Assembly: GCA_947447825.1 (NCBI GenBank)
Contig: CANFLL010000010.1
Span: 1-64,000, forward strand
DNA: 64,000 nt
Reading direction: 5' to 3'
Source of the DNA: Chitinophagaceae bacterium
GTDB lineage: Bacteria; Bacteroidota; Bacteroidia; Chitinophagales; Chitinophagaceae
The notes under the pieces were generated by a model. That model saw only the letters and a program-made list of their open reading frames with translations. It made no database searches and was not told the DNA's origin. Of this stretch, positions 8,587-17,488 are shown in pieces. Made by a program: the position numbers and the translations under genes. Each line of letters opens with the position of its first letter. Position 1 is the stretch's first letter.

Positions 8587-11154
8587 TTATAGCACTTTAA
8601 ACCTCATACCCACATAGAACATTCTTCCATTAACAGGCCCCCAAACCATACTGCCATCAAAGTAACTACCAAAAGGATGCGCATTATCTATAAATAACTT
8701 TTCTTGTTTGTAGTCAGTGAGGTTTTCGCCCCCCACATAAACCTCCCATTGTTTTCCCCATTGCTTACTAATTTGTCCAGACATCATAAAATAAGAAGGA
8801 CTATTTGCCTCCATTTGCAGGGCTGCTGGATTGGAAGATGTAATTGGCAAACGCTTGCTACTAAACCATTGCGTGGTGTAGTCGAACTTGAAATGATTTT
8901 TAGTTTCATAAGCCAAATTGATAAATGCACGATGATTGGCCGTCATTGGCTTTTCCATCAACATGCCATGATATGTAGTTTTCACATCTAACCACCGATA
9001 GGCCAAACGGACATCTAAACGAGTAATTAATTCGTAATTACCTTCCACCTGAACACTGTTTGAGAAAGATTGTCCATTTAGGTTATAAAAGTTTATTTCA
9101 TGTGGGTTTGCATCTACATCAGCAATCGTTTGACTAGTAAAATATGTTCGGTAAGCATCTATTCCAATTGAACCCTTTTTGTTATTTATCATAAACTGAT
9201 GGGTTAGGTTTACCCCATAGTTCCAAGCTTTTTCAGGGTTCAACCCATAGCCATAAGTATTAGTAGGATTGAGGATGTTATATTGTCTGTTACTGATGAA
9301 AAGACCCGTATTTTCTGCAAATATGTTTGCCACCCTAAAGCCTGAACCAGCAGAAAAGCGAAGGTTAGTTTTTGGGTTGATGTCATATTTAATATGCAAT
9401 CGGGGGGTGGTGATAAAACCAAACTGATTATGATAATCTTCCCGTAAACCCAATATTACTGTGAACTTATCAGTAGGAGAGAAAGTGTATTCAAAAAAAG
9501 CACCTGGCACTGTTTCAACCCTTTTGTAGGTGTTGGAAACAAACTTTTCATGGTAATTGTCGTTGGCAAAGCTTAATCCAGTTCTGAATTTATGTTCTGT
9601 GGTATGAATGATTGATTGGTAAATTAGGTTTGCATAAACGGATGATTGTTTGCCATCATATTGTGTAAGTCCATAGTAAGAATTATTAGTGTAATCCTTT
9701 ACTGAAAGAATCAATCCCACACTTTTATATTTTTTACCTGCAAACACATACCCAATTTTACCAAAAGCCTCATATTGAGAAACATCTATACCAACGCCAT
9801 ATTTATGGGTCGTTAATTTATCTGTTGAAGGATGAAAATCTACTTCACCAGCTTGCCTATTATCATTCAATGCTTTTATGCCAAATTGTGCAATGAATCC
9901 ATTATTATCAACATAGCGCCAACGGTTAATCATGTTCAATTGATGCCCGATGGGCAAATCCAGAAAGCCATCATGGTTATCATCTGTCTTTATTGAAGTG
10001 TTATTAGCATGGGTAAATAGGGTAGTAGCCCAACTTTTATTAAGTTTATGGGTGTAGTCTACACTTGTTTCCATTCTTCCTAGCATATTAGCGTATGCAT
10101 TTACAAACAGCTTTTCTGCTCTGTCGGGTTTCTTTTCTTCAATGTTTATTTGCCCTGCAATGCTCTCATAACCATTTGCCACAGAGCCAGTTCCCTTCGT
10201 TACCTGAACAGATTCTAACCAAGGTCCTGGCACAAAGGTTAACCCATAAGCACCAGCAAGACCACGTATTTCTGGTATATTTTCGGTTGTAATTTGGGTA
10301 TAATTGCCCGAAAGCCCCAATAGTTGTATTTGTTTTATGCCTGTTACGGCATCACTATAGGCCACATCTACAGAAGGGGTAGTTTCGAAACTTTCAGATA
10401 GATTACAACAGGCCGCTTTTGATATTTCTCTAGTGCCTATGTTGAGTGTGTTCAATGTACTCATTGTGGACACATACGAAGCAAAAGGATGTCCTGATTT
10501 CACTGTTACTTCTTCCAAAGCTTTTGTTTTATCGTTTCTGAGGATAATTCTAATGTCACGGGTGTTGGTAATTGTCAACGTATCGGCTGTGTAGCCCACA
10601 TAACTAATAATAATTTTAGTAGGAAGTTCATGATACGCCAATTTAAAAACCCCCTGATTATCACTTACAACGCCTTTATCTGTACCATTCAGTTTTACTG
10701 AAGCATCAGCAACCGGCAATAGCTCGCCTTTTTTAGTTTCTAGCAATACAACACCAGTTATTGGTGTAGGTTTAGCAAAGGCATTTGTAGTGTCTGCTGG
10801 AGTTGTGGTGTTAATAGGTAGTTTTCTTTCGTATTTGCAGCAGCCGGGGAGTTTGTTATAGTCCGCATCTGTTGCTTTAATCAATCGGGTATCATGCCCC
10901 ACTGATGCTAATTTTTGTTCTATCGTCCTTATTGAAAACTTTGTACTATCATAAGTAACGGTTAATATTTTAGACTCAATTCCCCAATCTGCTTTGGCAA
11001 TGCCAAAGCTTTTTAGGGTGTTTTCAATCCTGTCTTTACATTGGCTACAATTGCCGAATACCATTAATGTGTCTGTTTTTGAATTCTTCTTTTGTGCCGA
11101 AGTGGTAACAATAAGCATCACTATGCACCAAAGCAATAGAAATATCTTTTTCAT
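8587..11154 (-). CDS. TonB-dependent receptor with N-terminal HMA domain (heavy metal, probably copper)
   Basis: 855 residues, outer membrane. Order of parts: signal peptide (1-20), heavy-metal-associated domain (about 28-95) with CxxC at Cys36 and Cys39 (GNCSQC), a Cys105-Cys106 pair in LPGCCKYER, a carboxypeptidase-regulatory-like domain (about 130-215), TonB plug (about 235-340) and a beta-barrel ending in an aromatic C-terminus (MFYVGMRFKVL). Receptors with a fused HMA domain are expected to take up or handle metal ions such as Cu(I) across the outer membrane. The next genes upstream on the same strand encode an HYC_CC_PP protein and a free HMA protein with the same CC-Y-(D/E)-R motif, supporting one metal-handling unit. 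Metal identity is inferred. Confidence 0.88.
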   Translation of the reverse strand: MKKIFLLLWCIVMLIVTTSAQKKNSKTDTLMVFGNCSQCKDRIENTLKSFGIAKADWGIESKILTVTYDSTKFSIRTIEQKLASVGHDTRLIKATDADYNKLPGCCKYERKLPINTTTPADTTNAFAKPTPITGVVLLETKKGELLPVADASVKLNGTDKGVVSDNQGVFKLAYHELPTKIIISYVGYTADTLTITNTRDIRIILRNDKTKALEEVTVKSGHPFASYVSTMSTLNTLNIGTREISKAACCNLSESFETTPSVDVAYSDAVTGIKQIQLLGLSGNYTQITTENIPEIRGLAGAYGLTFVPGPWLESVQVTKGTGSVANGYESIAGQINIEEKKPDRAEKLFVNAYANMLGRMETSVDYTHKLNKSWATTLFTHANNTSIKTDDNHDGFLDLPIGHQLNMINRWRYVDNNGFIAQFGIKALNDNRQAGEVDFHPSTDKLTTHKYGVGIDVSQYEAFGKIGYVFAGKKYKSVGLILSVKDYTNNSYYGLTQYDGKQSSVYANLIYQSIIHTTEHKFRTGLSFANDNYHEKFVSNTYKRVETVPGAFFEYTFSPTDKFTVILGLREDYHNQFGFITTPRLHIKYDINPKTNLRFSAGSGFRVANIFAENTGLFISNRQYNILNPTNTYGYGLNPEKAWNYGVNLTHQFMINNKKGSIGIDAYRTYFTSQTIADVDANPHEINFYNLNGQSFSNSVQVEGNYELITRLDVRLAYRWLDVKTTYHGMLMEKPMTANHRAFINLAYETKNHFKFDYTTQWFSSKRLPITSSNPAALQMEANSPSYFMMSGQISKQWGKQWEVYVGGENLTDYKQEKLFIDNAHPFGSYFDGSMVWGPVNGRMFYVGMRFKVL

Positions 11155-11170
11155 TTTATTTAGAATTAAG

Positions 11171-11338
11171 GTAACTCTTCAGGGGGTAATTTGCCATAAA
11201 GTTCACAAGGAAAAAACTAAGTACACTAAGGTTAAGAGTCCCCCAATGGTAGTTCTGTAGAAATAATACAACACAATCCTTGTGTTCTTTGTGAAAGCCT
11301 TAGTGACCCTTGTGGTTAAATATGCCCTGAATAGTTAC
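11171..11338. repeat. MITE-like element M1 with terminal inverted repeats
   Basis: About 168 bp bounded by GTAACTCTTCAGGG and its near-perfect complement CCCTGAATAGTTAC; the similarity extends roughly 25 bp inward at each end. The interior contains paired CACAAGG/CCTTGTG and ACTAAGG/CCTTAGT stretches, so the whole element can fold. Element M3 at 28120-28274 has the same ends. No coding capacity. Confidence 0.65.
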
Positions 11339-11610
11339 GAATTAAGTATGAGAAATTTGAGTTAAGAAATATGAAATGTGAAAAGTGGGTTTTACTTCAT
11401 AACATTTCATTTTATACTCCTTTGAAAGAATGCTAATAAGGGATTAAAACTGAGATAATCAAAACATCAGTGTCTACAAAGTCTACTATTTAAACAACGA
11501 GTTGATAGACAATCTTTGCATTTCTTGAGGGAAAAGAAAATGCTGATACTGCGTTAATTTCTCTTTTTAAATTAACCTAATAATATACCTTCCAATAGAG
11601 GATAGCATTC
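11339..11610. other. Intergenic DNA without recognised features
   Basis: AT-rich sequence between element M1 and the stop of the HYC_CC_PP gene. I see no gene, clear promoter or terminator in it. Confidence 0.4.
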
Positions 11611-11991
11611 TCAAATTCTAAATATGCAATACATTATTTGCCGAGAAGGCTGATTGGAGGGAGGAAAAACAATTGGATGTTTACTGATAGGACTTCTTTC
11701 AACAAAGCTATTTGTAGCAAAATAGTAATGGTAAACTGGAGGAACTATTGTGAAACTTGGAACTGTTAAGCTGTGTACGTTTGATTTTTTTTGGTCTGTG
11801 GTTATTTTAATGCTGACGGTCTTGTTTGTACAGCAACCCTTTGTGGATGGTTTACATTGTTCAATTGGTTCTACTACAGATGAAAAGGAAACATTGGATA
11901 GTTTTTGGCAACAATAAAAGAAATGAAGAGTTACTCCTAATGCTGAAAAAGCATAGATAGTAGTGAGAAATATGATGAGTAACTTCTTCAT
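11611..11991 (-). CDS. HYC_CC_PP family small protein
   Basis: 126 residues. After a signal-peptide-like start (MKKLLIIFLTTIYAFSALGVTL) come the three signatures that give the family its name: an H-Y-C type segment (HFFYCCQKL), a CC pair in KGCCTNK, and PP in IVPPVYHYYF. The protein is likely exported or membrane-anchored, and its cysteines suggest metal binding. It lies between the HMA protein and the HMA-fused TonB receptor on the same strand, an arrangement common in Bacteroidota metal loci. No biochemical function is known to me. Confidence 0.8.
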   Translation of the reverse strand: MKKLLIIFLTTIYAFSALGVTLHFFYCCQKLSNVSFSSVVEPIEQCKPSTKGCCTNKTVSIKITTDQKKSNVHSLTVPSFTIVPPVYHYYFATNSFVERSPISKHPIVFPPSNQPSRQIMYCIFRI

Positions 11992-12159
11992 TCCTTATTT
12001 ATTTTGTTAACCAACGTACTAGAATATGTTGGTAGGAGCTTAGGTTGTACATAATAACATTTAAGATTTTAAAATAAATAAATTGAGCAAATTGAAACCT
12101 AATGCTATATTTTATTCACTTAATACTAAAAACGTATTACCAATAACTTCCTCAATGAA

Positions 12160-12498
12160 CTAGCTTTTTTTCTTTCTATCATATTGGCAGCAATCATCCA
12201 ATTTTTTGTAGGCTGCCTCAGATGCAGTAGCATCTTGTGTGTCATAACCAGCTTCTGCAATCTTAGCTTGTATCTTTTTAGCATCTGTTTTTGATTGATC
12301 GAAAGATACTGTCAACACTTTTGTGTCCACATTCCATTTTGCAACTGTGGCACCTGCGGCTGTTGCAGCTTTTTGAATATGGCTTTTGCACTGTGCACAA
12401 TTACCATAAACTTTAATGTTTGTTGTTTTAATTGATTGAGCATTCACCAATATTGCACACAATGAAAGTGCTATGGTGAAAATGAAGTTTCTTTTCAT
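12160..12498 (-). CDS. Secreted heavy-metal-associated (HMA) domain protein
   Basis: 112 residues: signal peptide (1-20, ending NAQ) and one ferredoxin-like HMA domain (about 25-92). The metal-binding CxxC is at Cys34 and Cys37 (GNCAQCK). A C-terminal Cys103-Cys104 pair (DDCCQYDRK) follows. The domain probably carries Cu(I) or a similar soft metal in the periplasm. It is the first gene of the metal unit, with a TAnnTTTG box at 12551-12558. The CC-(Q/K)-Y-(D/E)-R-K tail recurs in the N-terminal domain of the receptor downstream, so the two HMA units look like paralogues. Confidence 0.88.
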   Translation of the reverse strand: MKRNFIFTIALSLCAILVNAQSIKTTNIKVYGNCAQCKSHIQKAATAAGATVAKWNVDTKVLTVSFDQSKTDAKKIQAKIAEAGYDTQDATASEAAYKKLDDCCQYDRKKKS

Positions 12499-12550
12499 AA
12501 TTTTCTTTTTGTTGTATTAACTAAAAATATTGTCTAATTGTTTATTATCG

Positions 12551-12558
12551 CAAAAGTA
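12551..12558 (-). promoter_or_regulatory. -7 promoter box (TACTTTTG) of the metal unit
   Basis: The minus strand reads TACTTTTG, matching TAnnTTTG, about 52 bp upstream of the HMA protein start. A TTTG at 12585-12588 is a poorly spaced candidate for the -33 element. Confidence 0.4.
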
Positions 12559-12701
12559 ATAGTTAACATGGTTGCATTTATGAGCAAAATCAATATTTAC
12601 TACACTCAAAAGCTAAAATTACCGATAAGAAGACAAAGCCGTTTTGTGAAAAGAAGAAATCGACGCAGACTTCACTTCGTTATATCCACAGAGAACCACT
12701 T

Positions 12702-13832
12702 TTAATCAATCAGTATGCTCTTTTTGAATGAATTTTGGGCTACAGTTATTTTAAGATTTTCGATTTCTTCAATTTTTACGGTTAAGTTATATCTTTCAAG
12801 AGGAGCTTCGTCTGGGATGAAAAGTATTACTGGCAATGAGTAGGGCAAGCCATTATCATATTCTGCAACAAGGTTCTCAAAATCTTCTTTTGAAAGCATT
12901 CCCGTGAGCATATAAAACTTCCAAAGTGTTGGTGGGGCAACTTCACCCATAAATAGGCTAATAGCTATTTTTCCGGCATCAACTATTTGTAAATGTTTAA
13001 TAATTGTATTATTTTCAATGGCATCTTGTGTTTCTTTTATTGTGGGATATACCTTGTTTTTAAAACACTCTGACCCAGTAGATCCCTTTCTGCAAGCTAA
13101 TGCCCATTCTTCCATGGCTGTTTTAAAGGGGAGTATCTCATTTGCTAATTGTTGTTTTATGGCTGTTAATTCTGTTTGGCTTGCAAATAGATTGTTAGTG
13201 AGGGTAAGGCATTTGATGAGGTAAGGTGTTTCAGTAGATATGAGGTTAATGTCGGTTATTGCATCACATTCGTAAATCTCGGTAGTGTAAAAGGTTAGTG
13301 GCATAAGCCAGATAGAAGTATCTATTGCATTTAACGGGGCCTTGTTCGATAGTACTTGTAGCACATTAAGGTGAGCTTTATCAGGAATTGTTGTTTCATT
13401 GGTAGGATGATAAAATGCGAATGTGTTTTCCTCAAATAATTCAAAAATACCCTTAAAGCCAGAATTCTTTGATTGAGTAGAAATGCTAATCGTCCAACTT
13501 TCGAGTGCCTTTTTCAATGTATTTTCAAAATCTTTGAAAGCGATAAAAACTTTGTTTGGTGCGTGTTTCATTGCCCTCATATCCTTGCACATCTTCAAAT
13601 ATTTTTCTATCACCCCAATCAGTGCTGGGTCTTGGTTTTCGGCATCACGCACTGCAATTACACAAATTTGTGGCACGGTAAGGTTTTTTGCCACATGATC
13701 GAATGTTATTAGGAAGGTACTCGGACCAATTATGTTTGTTACATCACTTAAAAGATAAGCTGTTTTTATTTGAAATGCAAAGTGGCCATCAAATTGACCA
13801 TGATTGTTAATGTCTATTTGAAGAAAATGCAT
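12702..13832 (-). CDS. Uncharacterised protein
   Basis: 376 residues, soluble, without a signal peptide, membrane segment or motif I recognise. The N-terminus (MHFLQIDINNHGQFDGHF) reads like a beta-strand-rich start; residues 60-130 are lysine-rich and helical (EKYLKMCKDMRAMKHA). The sequence is even in composition and codon use with its neighbours, so it is probably a real gene. It stands alone: the metal unit lies downstream and array A2 separates it from the divergent phosphatase gene. No function is proposed. Confidence 0.6.
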   Translation of the reverse strand: MHFLQIDINNHGQFDGHFAFQIKTAYLLSDVTNIIGPSTFLITFDHVAKNLTVPQICVIAVRDAENQDPALIGVIEKYLKMCKDMRAMKHAPNKVFIAFKDFENTLKKALESWTISISTQSKNSGFKGIFELFEENTFAFYHPTNETTIPDKAHLNVLQVLSNKAPLNAIDTSIWLMPLTFYTTEIYECDAITDINLISTETPYLIKCLTLTNNLFASQTELTAIKQQLANEILPFKTAMEEWALACRKGSTGSECFKNKVYPTIKETQDAIENNTIIKHLQIVDAGKIAISLFMGEVAPPTLWKFYMLTGMLSKEDFENLVAEYDNGLPYSLPVILFIPDEAPLERYNLTVKIEEIENLKITVAQNSFKKSILID

Positions 13833-13985
13833 AATAATATTTATGCAAGAGTAGTCTTTATAGTGTTGTTTAGGATATTATTAATGGTGAGGGAGGATAA
13901 AAGTTTTTCCTGAACTATTATAAAACTTTTCGAAAGTTCTAAACTATTCTTCCCTATTGTTTTTATAATTTTTATTGGTTTCTGG

Positions 13986-14153
13986 AAAGTAAAGTCACGT
14001 CACCCGAAAGTAAAGTGATGTCACTCGAAAGTAAAGTGATGTCACTCGAAAGTAAAGTGACGTCACTCGAAAGTAAAGTGACGTCACTTTAAAGTAAAGT
14101 CACGCCACTCGAAAGTAAAGTGACATCACTCAAAAGTAAAGTGACGTCACTTA
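13986..14153. repeat. 21-bp tandem array A2, 8 units
   Basis: Eight units of exactly 21 bp: AAAGTAA followed by the palindromic core AGTGA-CG-TCACT (or AGTGA-TG-TCACT). Variation between units mostly preserves the dyad. The array lies between divergent genes, ending 205 bp before the phosphatase start. Confidence 0.97.
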
Positions 14154-14280
14154 ATGATTCAGAAACTGAACTGAAGGCTCTTTTTCTATTATTATTTTAA
14201 ATTTTATCGTTTAAATTTAAAATTAAAAGCAGATAGGCTTACTCAATTGGAGTGTTTGCTATTCTTTTCCTTTTCATCTA

Positions 14281-14336
14281 AAACTTATTACTTATAACTT
14301 TTCACTTTCGATTCTCAACTCTCGACTCAAAACTTA
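14281..14336. repeat. Heptad-periodic tract H4
   Basis: Eight 7-bp units of the form nnACTTA/nnACTCT (AAACTTA, TTACTTA, TAACTTT, TCACTTT and so on), directly before the -7 box of the phosphatase gene. Same family as H3b and H7. Confidence 0.65.
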
Positions 14337-14342
14337 CATTTG
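14335..14342 (+). promoter_or_regulatory. -7 promoter box (TACATTTG) of the pafA-like gene
   Basis: TACATTTG matches TAnnTTTG and lies 16 bp before the ATG, implying a very short leader. No good -33 TTTG; the upstream DNA is heptad repeat H4. Confidence 0.45.
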
Positions 14343-14358
14343 CGGCAAATAATCGGTT

Positions 14359-16020
14359 ATGAAAAGATTTTATAGTGTATTGGTGGGGCTTGCTTTGTTG
14401 CAATTAAGTGTTGCACAGACTAAACCCGTAATTGATGCAAAGGCTAACACCAGTATTAAGCGACCAAAATTGGTAGTAGGAATAGTAGTGGATCAAATGC
14501 GTTGGGACTTTCTTTATCGTTACTACAGCCGCTACAGTAACAATGGTTTTAAGCGTTTGATAGGTAGTGGCTTTAGTTGCGAAAACACTTTTATACCATA
14601 TACACCTACCGTAACTGCTGCCGGACATACGTGCATTTACACGGGTTCTGTGCCTGCCATTCACGGCATTGTGGGTAATGATTGGCATGATAAAACTTTG
14701 CAGAAAAAAGTTTATTGCAGTGAGGATAATAACGTAAGCACCGTTGGCAATGAAGGGGTAAGTGGCAAACAAAGCCCTAAAAACTTATTGGTAACCACCA
14801 TTGGTGATGAAATTAGGTTGGCAACAAATTTTAAAAGTAAAGTAATTGGCGTTGCATTAAAAGATAGGGGTTCCATTTTGCCAGCCGGCCATAGTGCTAA
14901 TGCTGCTTATTGGTATGATGTAACCTCTGGAAATTGGATTACAAGCACTTACTACATGAATAGTTTGCCTAAATGGGTGTCTGATTTTAATGCAAAAAAG
15001 CTAGTGAATGGCTACTACGAACAAGGGTGGAACACCTTATATCCAATGGATACCTACACACAAAGTTCAACAGACGAAAATGAATATGAAAACAAACCTT
15101 ATGGTGCCGATCAAACAAGATTTCCTTATAATTTTAAGCAGTTTGAAGGTAAAAATTATCAAATGATTGCTACTTCGCCTTATGGAAACACAATGACGCT
15201 GGAAATGGCGAAAGATGCACTCGATAATGAACAATTAGGTAAAGGAAGCGAAACAGATATGTTGTGCGTTAGCTTATCAAGTACTGATTATGTGGGTCAT
15301 AATTTTGGGCCTAACTCAATAGAAACAGAAGATACTTACTTGCGTCTTGATAAGGATTTGGGTGCATTTTTCAATTATTTGGATGAGAAAATAGGAGTGG
15401 GGCAATACACAATTTTTCTTTCTGCCGATCATGGTGTTGCCCATGTGCCAGGGTTTATGAAGGACAATAAATTGCCAGGTGGAGTAATTAGTGAAGCCTC
15501 TTTAATTAAGGATATGAATGCAAAGCTGAAAGGATTGTTTTTGTTAGATAAAACAGTTTCTGGTATCTTGAACTATCAAATTCATCTGAATCATGCGGCA
15601 ATAGACTCTGCTAATGCAGACGAAAAAGCAATAACAGCTTGGATCATTAAATATGTTCAACAAAATGATGCAGTATCTCAAGTATTTGCTTTGAAAGATT
15701 TAGCAGTAACACCATTGAATGCAAAGCTGAAAGACATGTTGACCAATGGATATTATCCTAACCGTAGTGGGGATATTCAAATTGTGTTGAAACCTGGCTA
15801 TATTGAAGCTTATGGTTCGGGTAAGTCGGGTACTACTCATGGTTTATGGAATCCTTATGATGCACATATTCCATGTTTGTTTTACGGTTGGGGCATCAAA
15901 CAAGGGCACACTAACAGGGAAACTTACATGACGGATATTGCTGCCACCATGACGGCTTTATTGCACGTTCAAATGCCAAGTGGATGTGTAGGCAAAGTGG
16001 TTGAAGAAGCACTTAAATAA
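14359..16020 (+). CDS. pafA: PafA-type alkaline phosphatase / phosphodiesterase-family protein
   Basis: 553 residues with a signal peptide (MKRFYSVLVGLALLQLSVAQ), so periplasmic or secreted. It matches the Bacteroidota phosphate-irrepressible alkaline phosphatase PafA. The first metal Asp is in GIVVDQMRWD; the nucleophile is probably Thr86 in PTVTAAGHTC. KDRGSILPAGH supplies the Lys and Arg that bind phosphate in PafA; SSTDYVGHNFGP (Asp, His), SADHGVAHVPG (Asp-His) and TTHGLWNPYDAHIP (His) complete the two-zinc site. All key residues are present, so an active phosphomonoesterase supplying phosphate is expected. The gene is transcribed alone and ends in a strong terminator. Confidence 0.9.
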   Translation: MKRFYSVLVGLALLQLSVAQTKPVIDAKANTSIKRPKLVVGIVVDQMRWDFLYRYYSRYSNNGFKRLIGSGFSCENTFIPYTPTVTAAGHTCIYTGSVPAIHGIVGNDWHDKTLQKKVYCSEDNNVSTVGNEGVSGKQSPKNLLVTTIGDEIRLATNFKSKVIGVALKDRGSILPAGHSANAAYWYDVTSGNWITSTYYMNSLPKWVSDFNAKKLVNGYYEQGWNTLYPMDTYTQSSTDENEYENKPYGADQTRFPYNFKQFEGKNYQMIATSPYGNTMTLEMAKDALDNEQLGKGSETDMLCVSLSSTDYVGHNFGPNSIETEDTYLRLDKDLGAFFNYLDEKIGVGQYTIFLSADHGVAHVPGFMKDNKLPGGVISEASLIKDMNAKLKGLFLLDKTVSGILNYQIHLNHAAIDSANADEKAITAWIIKYVQQNDAVSQVFALKDLAVTPLNAKLKDMLTNGYYPNRSGDIQIVLKPGYIEAYGSGKSGTTHGLWNPYDAHIPCLFYGWGIKQGHTNRETYMTDIAATMTALLHVQMPSGCVGKVVEEALK

Positions 16021-16108
16021 TGATTAATGATTGAATAATTTATTTTTAATGAGTAGCATTTGATGTAGTGATTAAAACTGATTAGGCAAAAAACATTCTT
16101 AAATTTTA

Positions 16109-16149
16109 GAGGCAGACTAGAAAGATTTGATTTCTTTATAGTCTGCCTC
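16109..16149 (+). terminator. Rho-independent terminator after the pafA-like gene
   Basis: An 11-bp perfect stem (GAGGCAGACTA with TAGTCTGCCTC), an inner AGAAA/TTTCT stem in the loop, and a TTTTT run directly after. Confidence 0.85.
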
Positions 16150-16225
16150 TTTTTATTAAATCCCTCAATTATACTTCAACTATTGACATTCGACTAATCA
16201 ACGCTAACCACAAAAAACTAATTAC

Positions 16226-17221
16226 CTATAGTGATCCTCCTTCAACCAACAATGACTCTACTTTTAAATTAAGCGTGAACCCACTTCCTGCCAAACAAGA
16301 AACCATACGGGTATAAGCCAGTTTGCCAAGTTTATGTCCACTCGTTTCTACATAAGTAATCTCTGGAAAATATAGCTTAGGAATAAATCCATTACTAATA
16401 GCAATAATGCCCACTTCAGAAGGTATCTGGAGTTTTAACTGTTGCATGGCCTTCATCACTCCCGTTAAAATCTCATCACTCATGCAAAAGATTGCATCGG
16501 GTGCATCAGCTTGCTTCCAACTATTTAATGTTTTATTATAAGCTTCCGAAGGATTAATTGCTTCCTCAATTTGTAGTTTTACCCTAGGGGCATTTACTTT
16601 AAAATAATGTGCAAAAGCCTCTAAGCGTTCTTGGCTTATGGACATATTCTTATTGCCAAAGAAAGCTAATACACTCTTTTTATTCTTTTCTATCAATGCC
16701 TTAGCTGCAAGTGTGGCAGCCTCTGCATCACCTACACATATCTTATTGCAGTTTTCCTGAGTAGGCACTTTATCTAAAAATATTACAGGAATATCATTGT
16801 CTGCCAACTTCAAAAATGGGGCTATATCTTTAGTGCCAATCGTTACAGAAACAAAGATTCCAGCTACCCTGTTTTGTTTACAAAGCTTTAGGTTATTCAA
16901 TTCTACAATTGAATCATCGCCCGATTGAAGTATTAACAACGAATATCCGTGTAGTCGGGTTTCTTCTTCTAAAGAAGCAATTAAGGAATCGTAAAAGTAA
17001 TTGGATATTACAGGGACAATCAATCCAAACAGCTTACTATTATTCGTACGCAGATTAATGGCATTTGTGTTAGGTTCATATTCTAACATGTTTGCCAAGT
17101 CCCATACCTTTTGTTTCGTTGCCTCAGATATATCTGGGTGATTCTTTAAGGCGCGCGAAACGGTAGAGATACTCATCTCCAATGTTTCAGATAATTGTTT
17201 AAGTGTGGCATTAGGTTTCAT
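16226..17221 (-). CDS. LacI-family transcriptional regulator
   Basis: 331 residues from the ATG at 17221; the frame extends further upstream to 17284, but the helix-turn-helix begins right after this Met. The N-terminal HTH reads LKQLSETLEMSISTVSRALKN (split here as LKQLSETLEM and SISTVSRALKN), followed by the hinge and a periplasmic-binding-protein-like effector domain (residues about 60-331; FGLIVPVISNYFYD, VIFLDKVP). It is divergent from the TonB receptor and sucrose phosphorylase genes, so it most probably represses them and is released by sucrose or a product. Two inverted-repeat sites in the shared control region fit LacI operators. Confidence 0.88.
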   Translation of the reverse strand: MKPNATLKQLSETLEMSISTVSRALKNHPDISEATKQKVWDLANMLEYEPNTNAINLRTNNSKLFGLIVPVISNYFYDSLIASLEEETRLHGYSLLILQSGDDSIVELNNLKLCKQNRVAGIFVSVTIGTKDIAPFLKLADNDIPVIFLDKVPTQENCNKICVGDAEAATLAAKALIEKNKKSVLAFFGNKNMSISQERLEAFAHYFKVNAPRVKLQIEEAINPSEAYNKTLNSWKQADAPDAIFCMSDEILTGVMKAMQQLKLQIPSEVGIIAISNGFIPKLYFPEITYVETSGHKLGKLAYTRMVSCLAGSGFTLNLKVESLLVEGGSL

Positions 17222-17365
17222 GCAAGCAAGATTTAATGAAAATAATTGATGGACAGGCAAAAAAAGTTTCAAAAATAGCAACAAAATGATTGTTCATTTA
17301 GAAGAACTATTCATATTTAATTTAGCAAGAATTTTTCAAATCAAATATAAAAGGAATTTATCCAC

Positions 17366-17402
17366 CGCAAAGGGTTTCGCAAACATTTCCGCAAAGGTTT
17401 GC
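17366..17402. promoter_or_regulatory. Candidate LacI-family operators
   Basis: Two related sites lie between the divergent regulator and receptor genes. The site at 17391-17402 is a perfect dyad GCAAA-GG-TTTGC; the one at 17366-17381 is an imperfect copy (CGCAAAGGGTTTCGCA). Both resemble the usual LacI/CcpA-type operator built on GCAAA half-sites. They lie about 50-80 bp upstream of the probable -7 box of the receptor gene. Confidence 0.6.
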
Positions 17403-17448
17403 ATAAACAATGTTCAATTTTCATTATAAAAAGACATTTCAAGATTCT

Positions 17449-17456
17449 ATGTTTGT
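17449..17456 (+). promoter_or_regulatory. -7 promoter box (TATGTTTG) of the sucrose operon
   Basis: Matches TAnnTTTG and lies 32 bp before the ATG at 17489. The -33 region is weak, which would suit a regulated promoter. Confidence 0.4.
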
Positions 17457-17488
17457 GTAACAATTTATTAACGATAAAACTTGTTAAA

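Noticed and set aside
8280-8592. Open frames of 76-102 codons over array A1 in several phases
   Set aside because: A 21-bp period leaves every stop-free phase open. The frames have 7-residue repeats, no start signal and exist on both strands at once.
11171-11338. Small RNA gene in the foldable intergenic element M1
   Set aside because: The same ends recur at 28120-28274 in an unrelated context, which fits a dispersed repeat better than a conserved RNA.
13986-14153. CRISPR array
   Set aside because: This and the other arrays have units that follow each other without unique spacers, and no cas genes are present.
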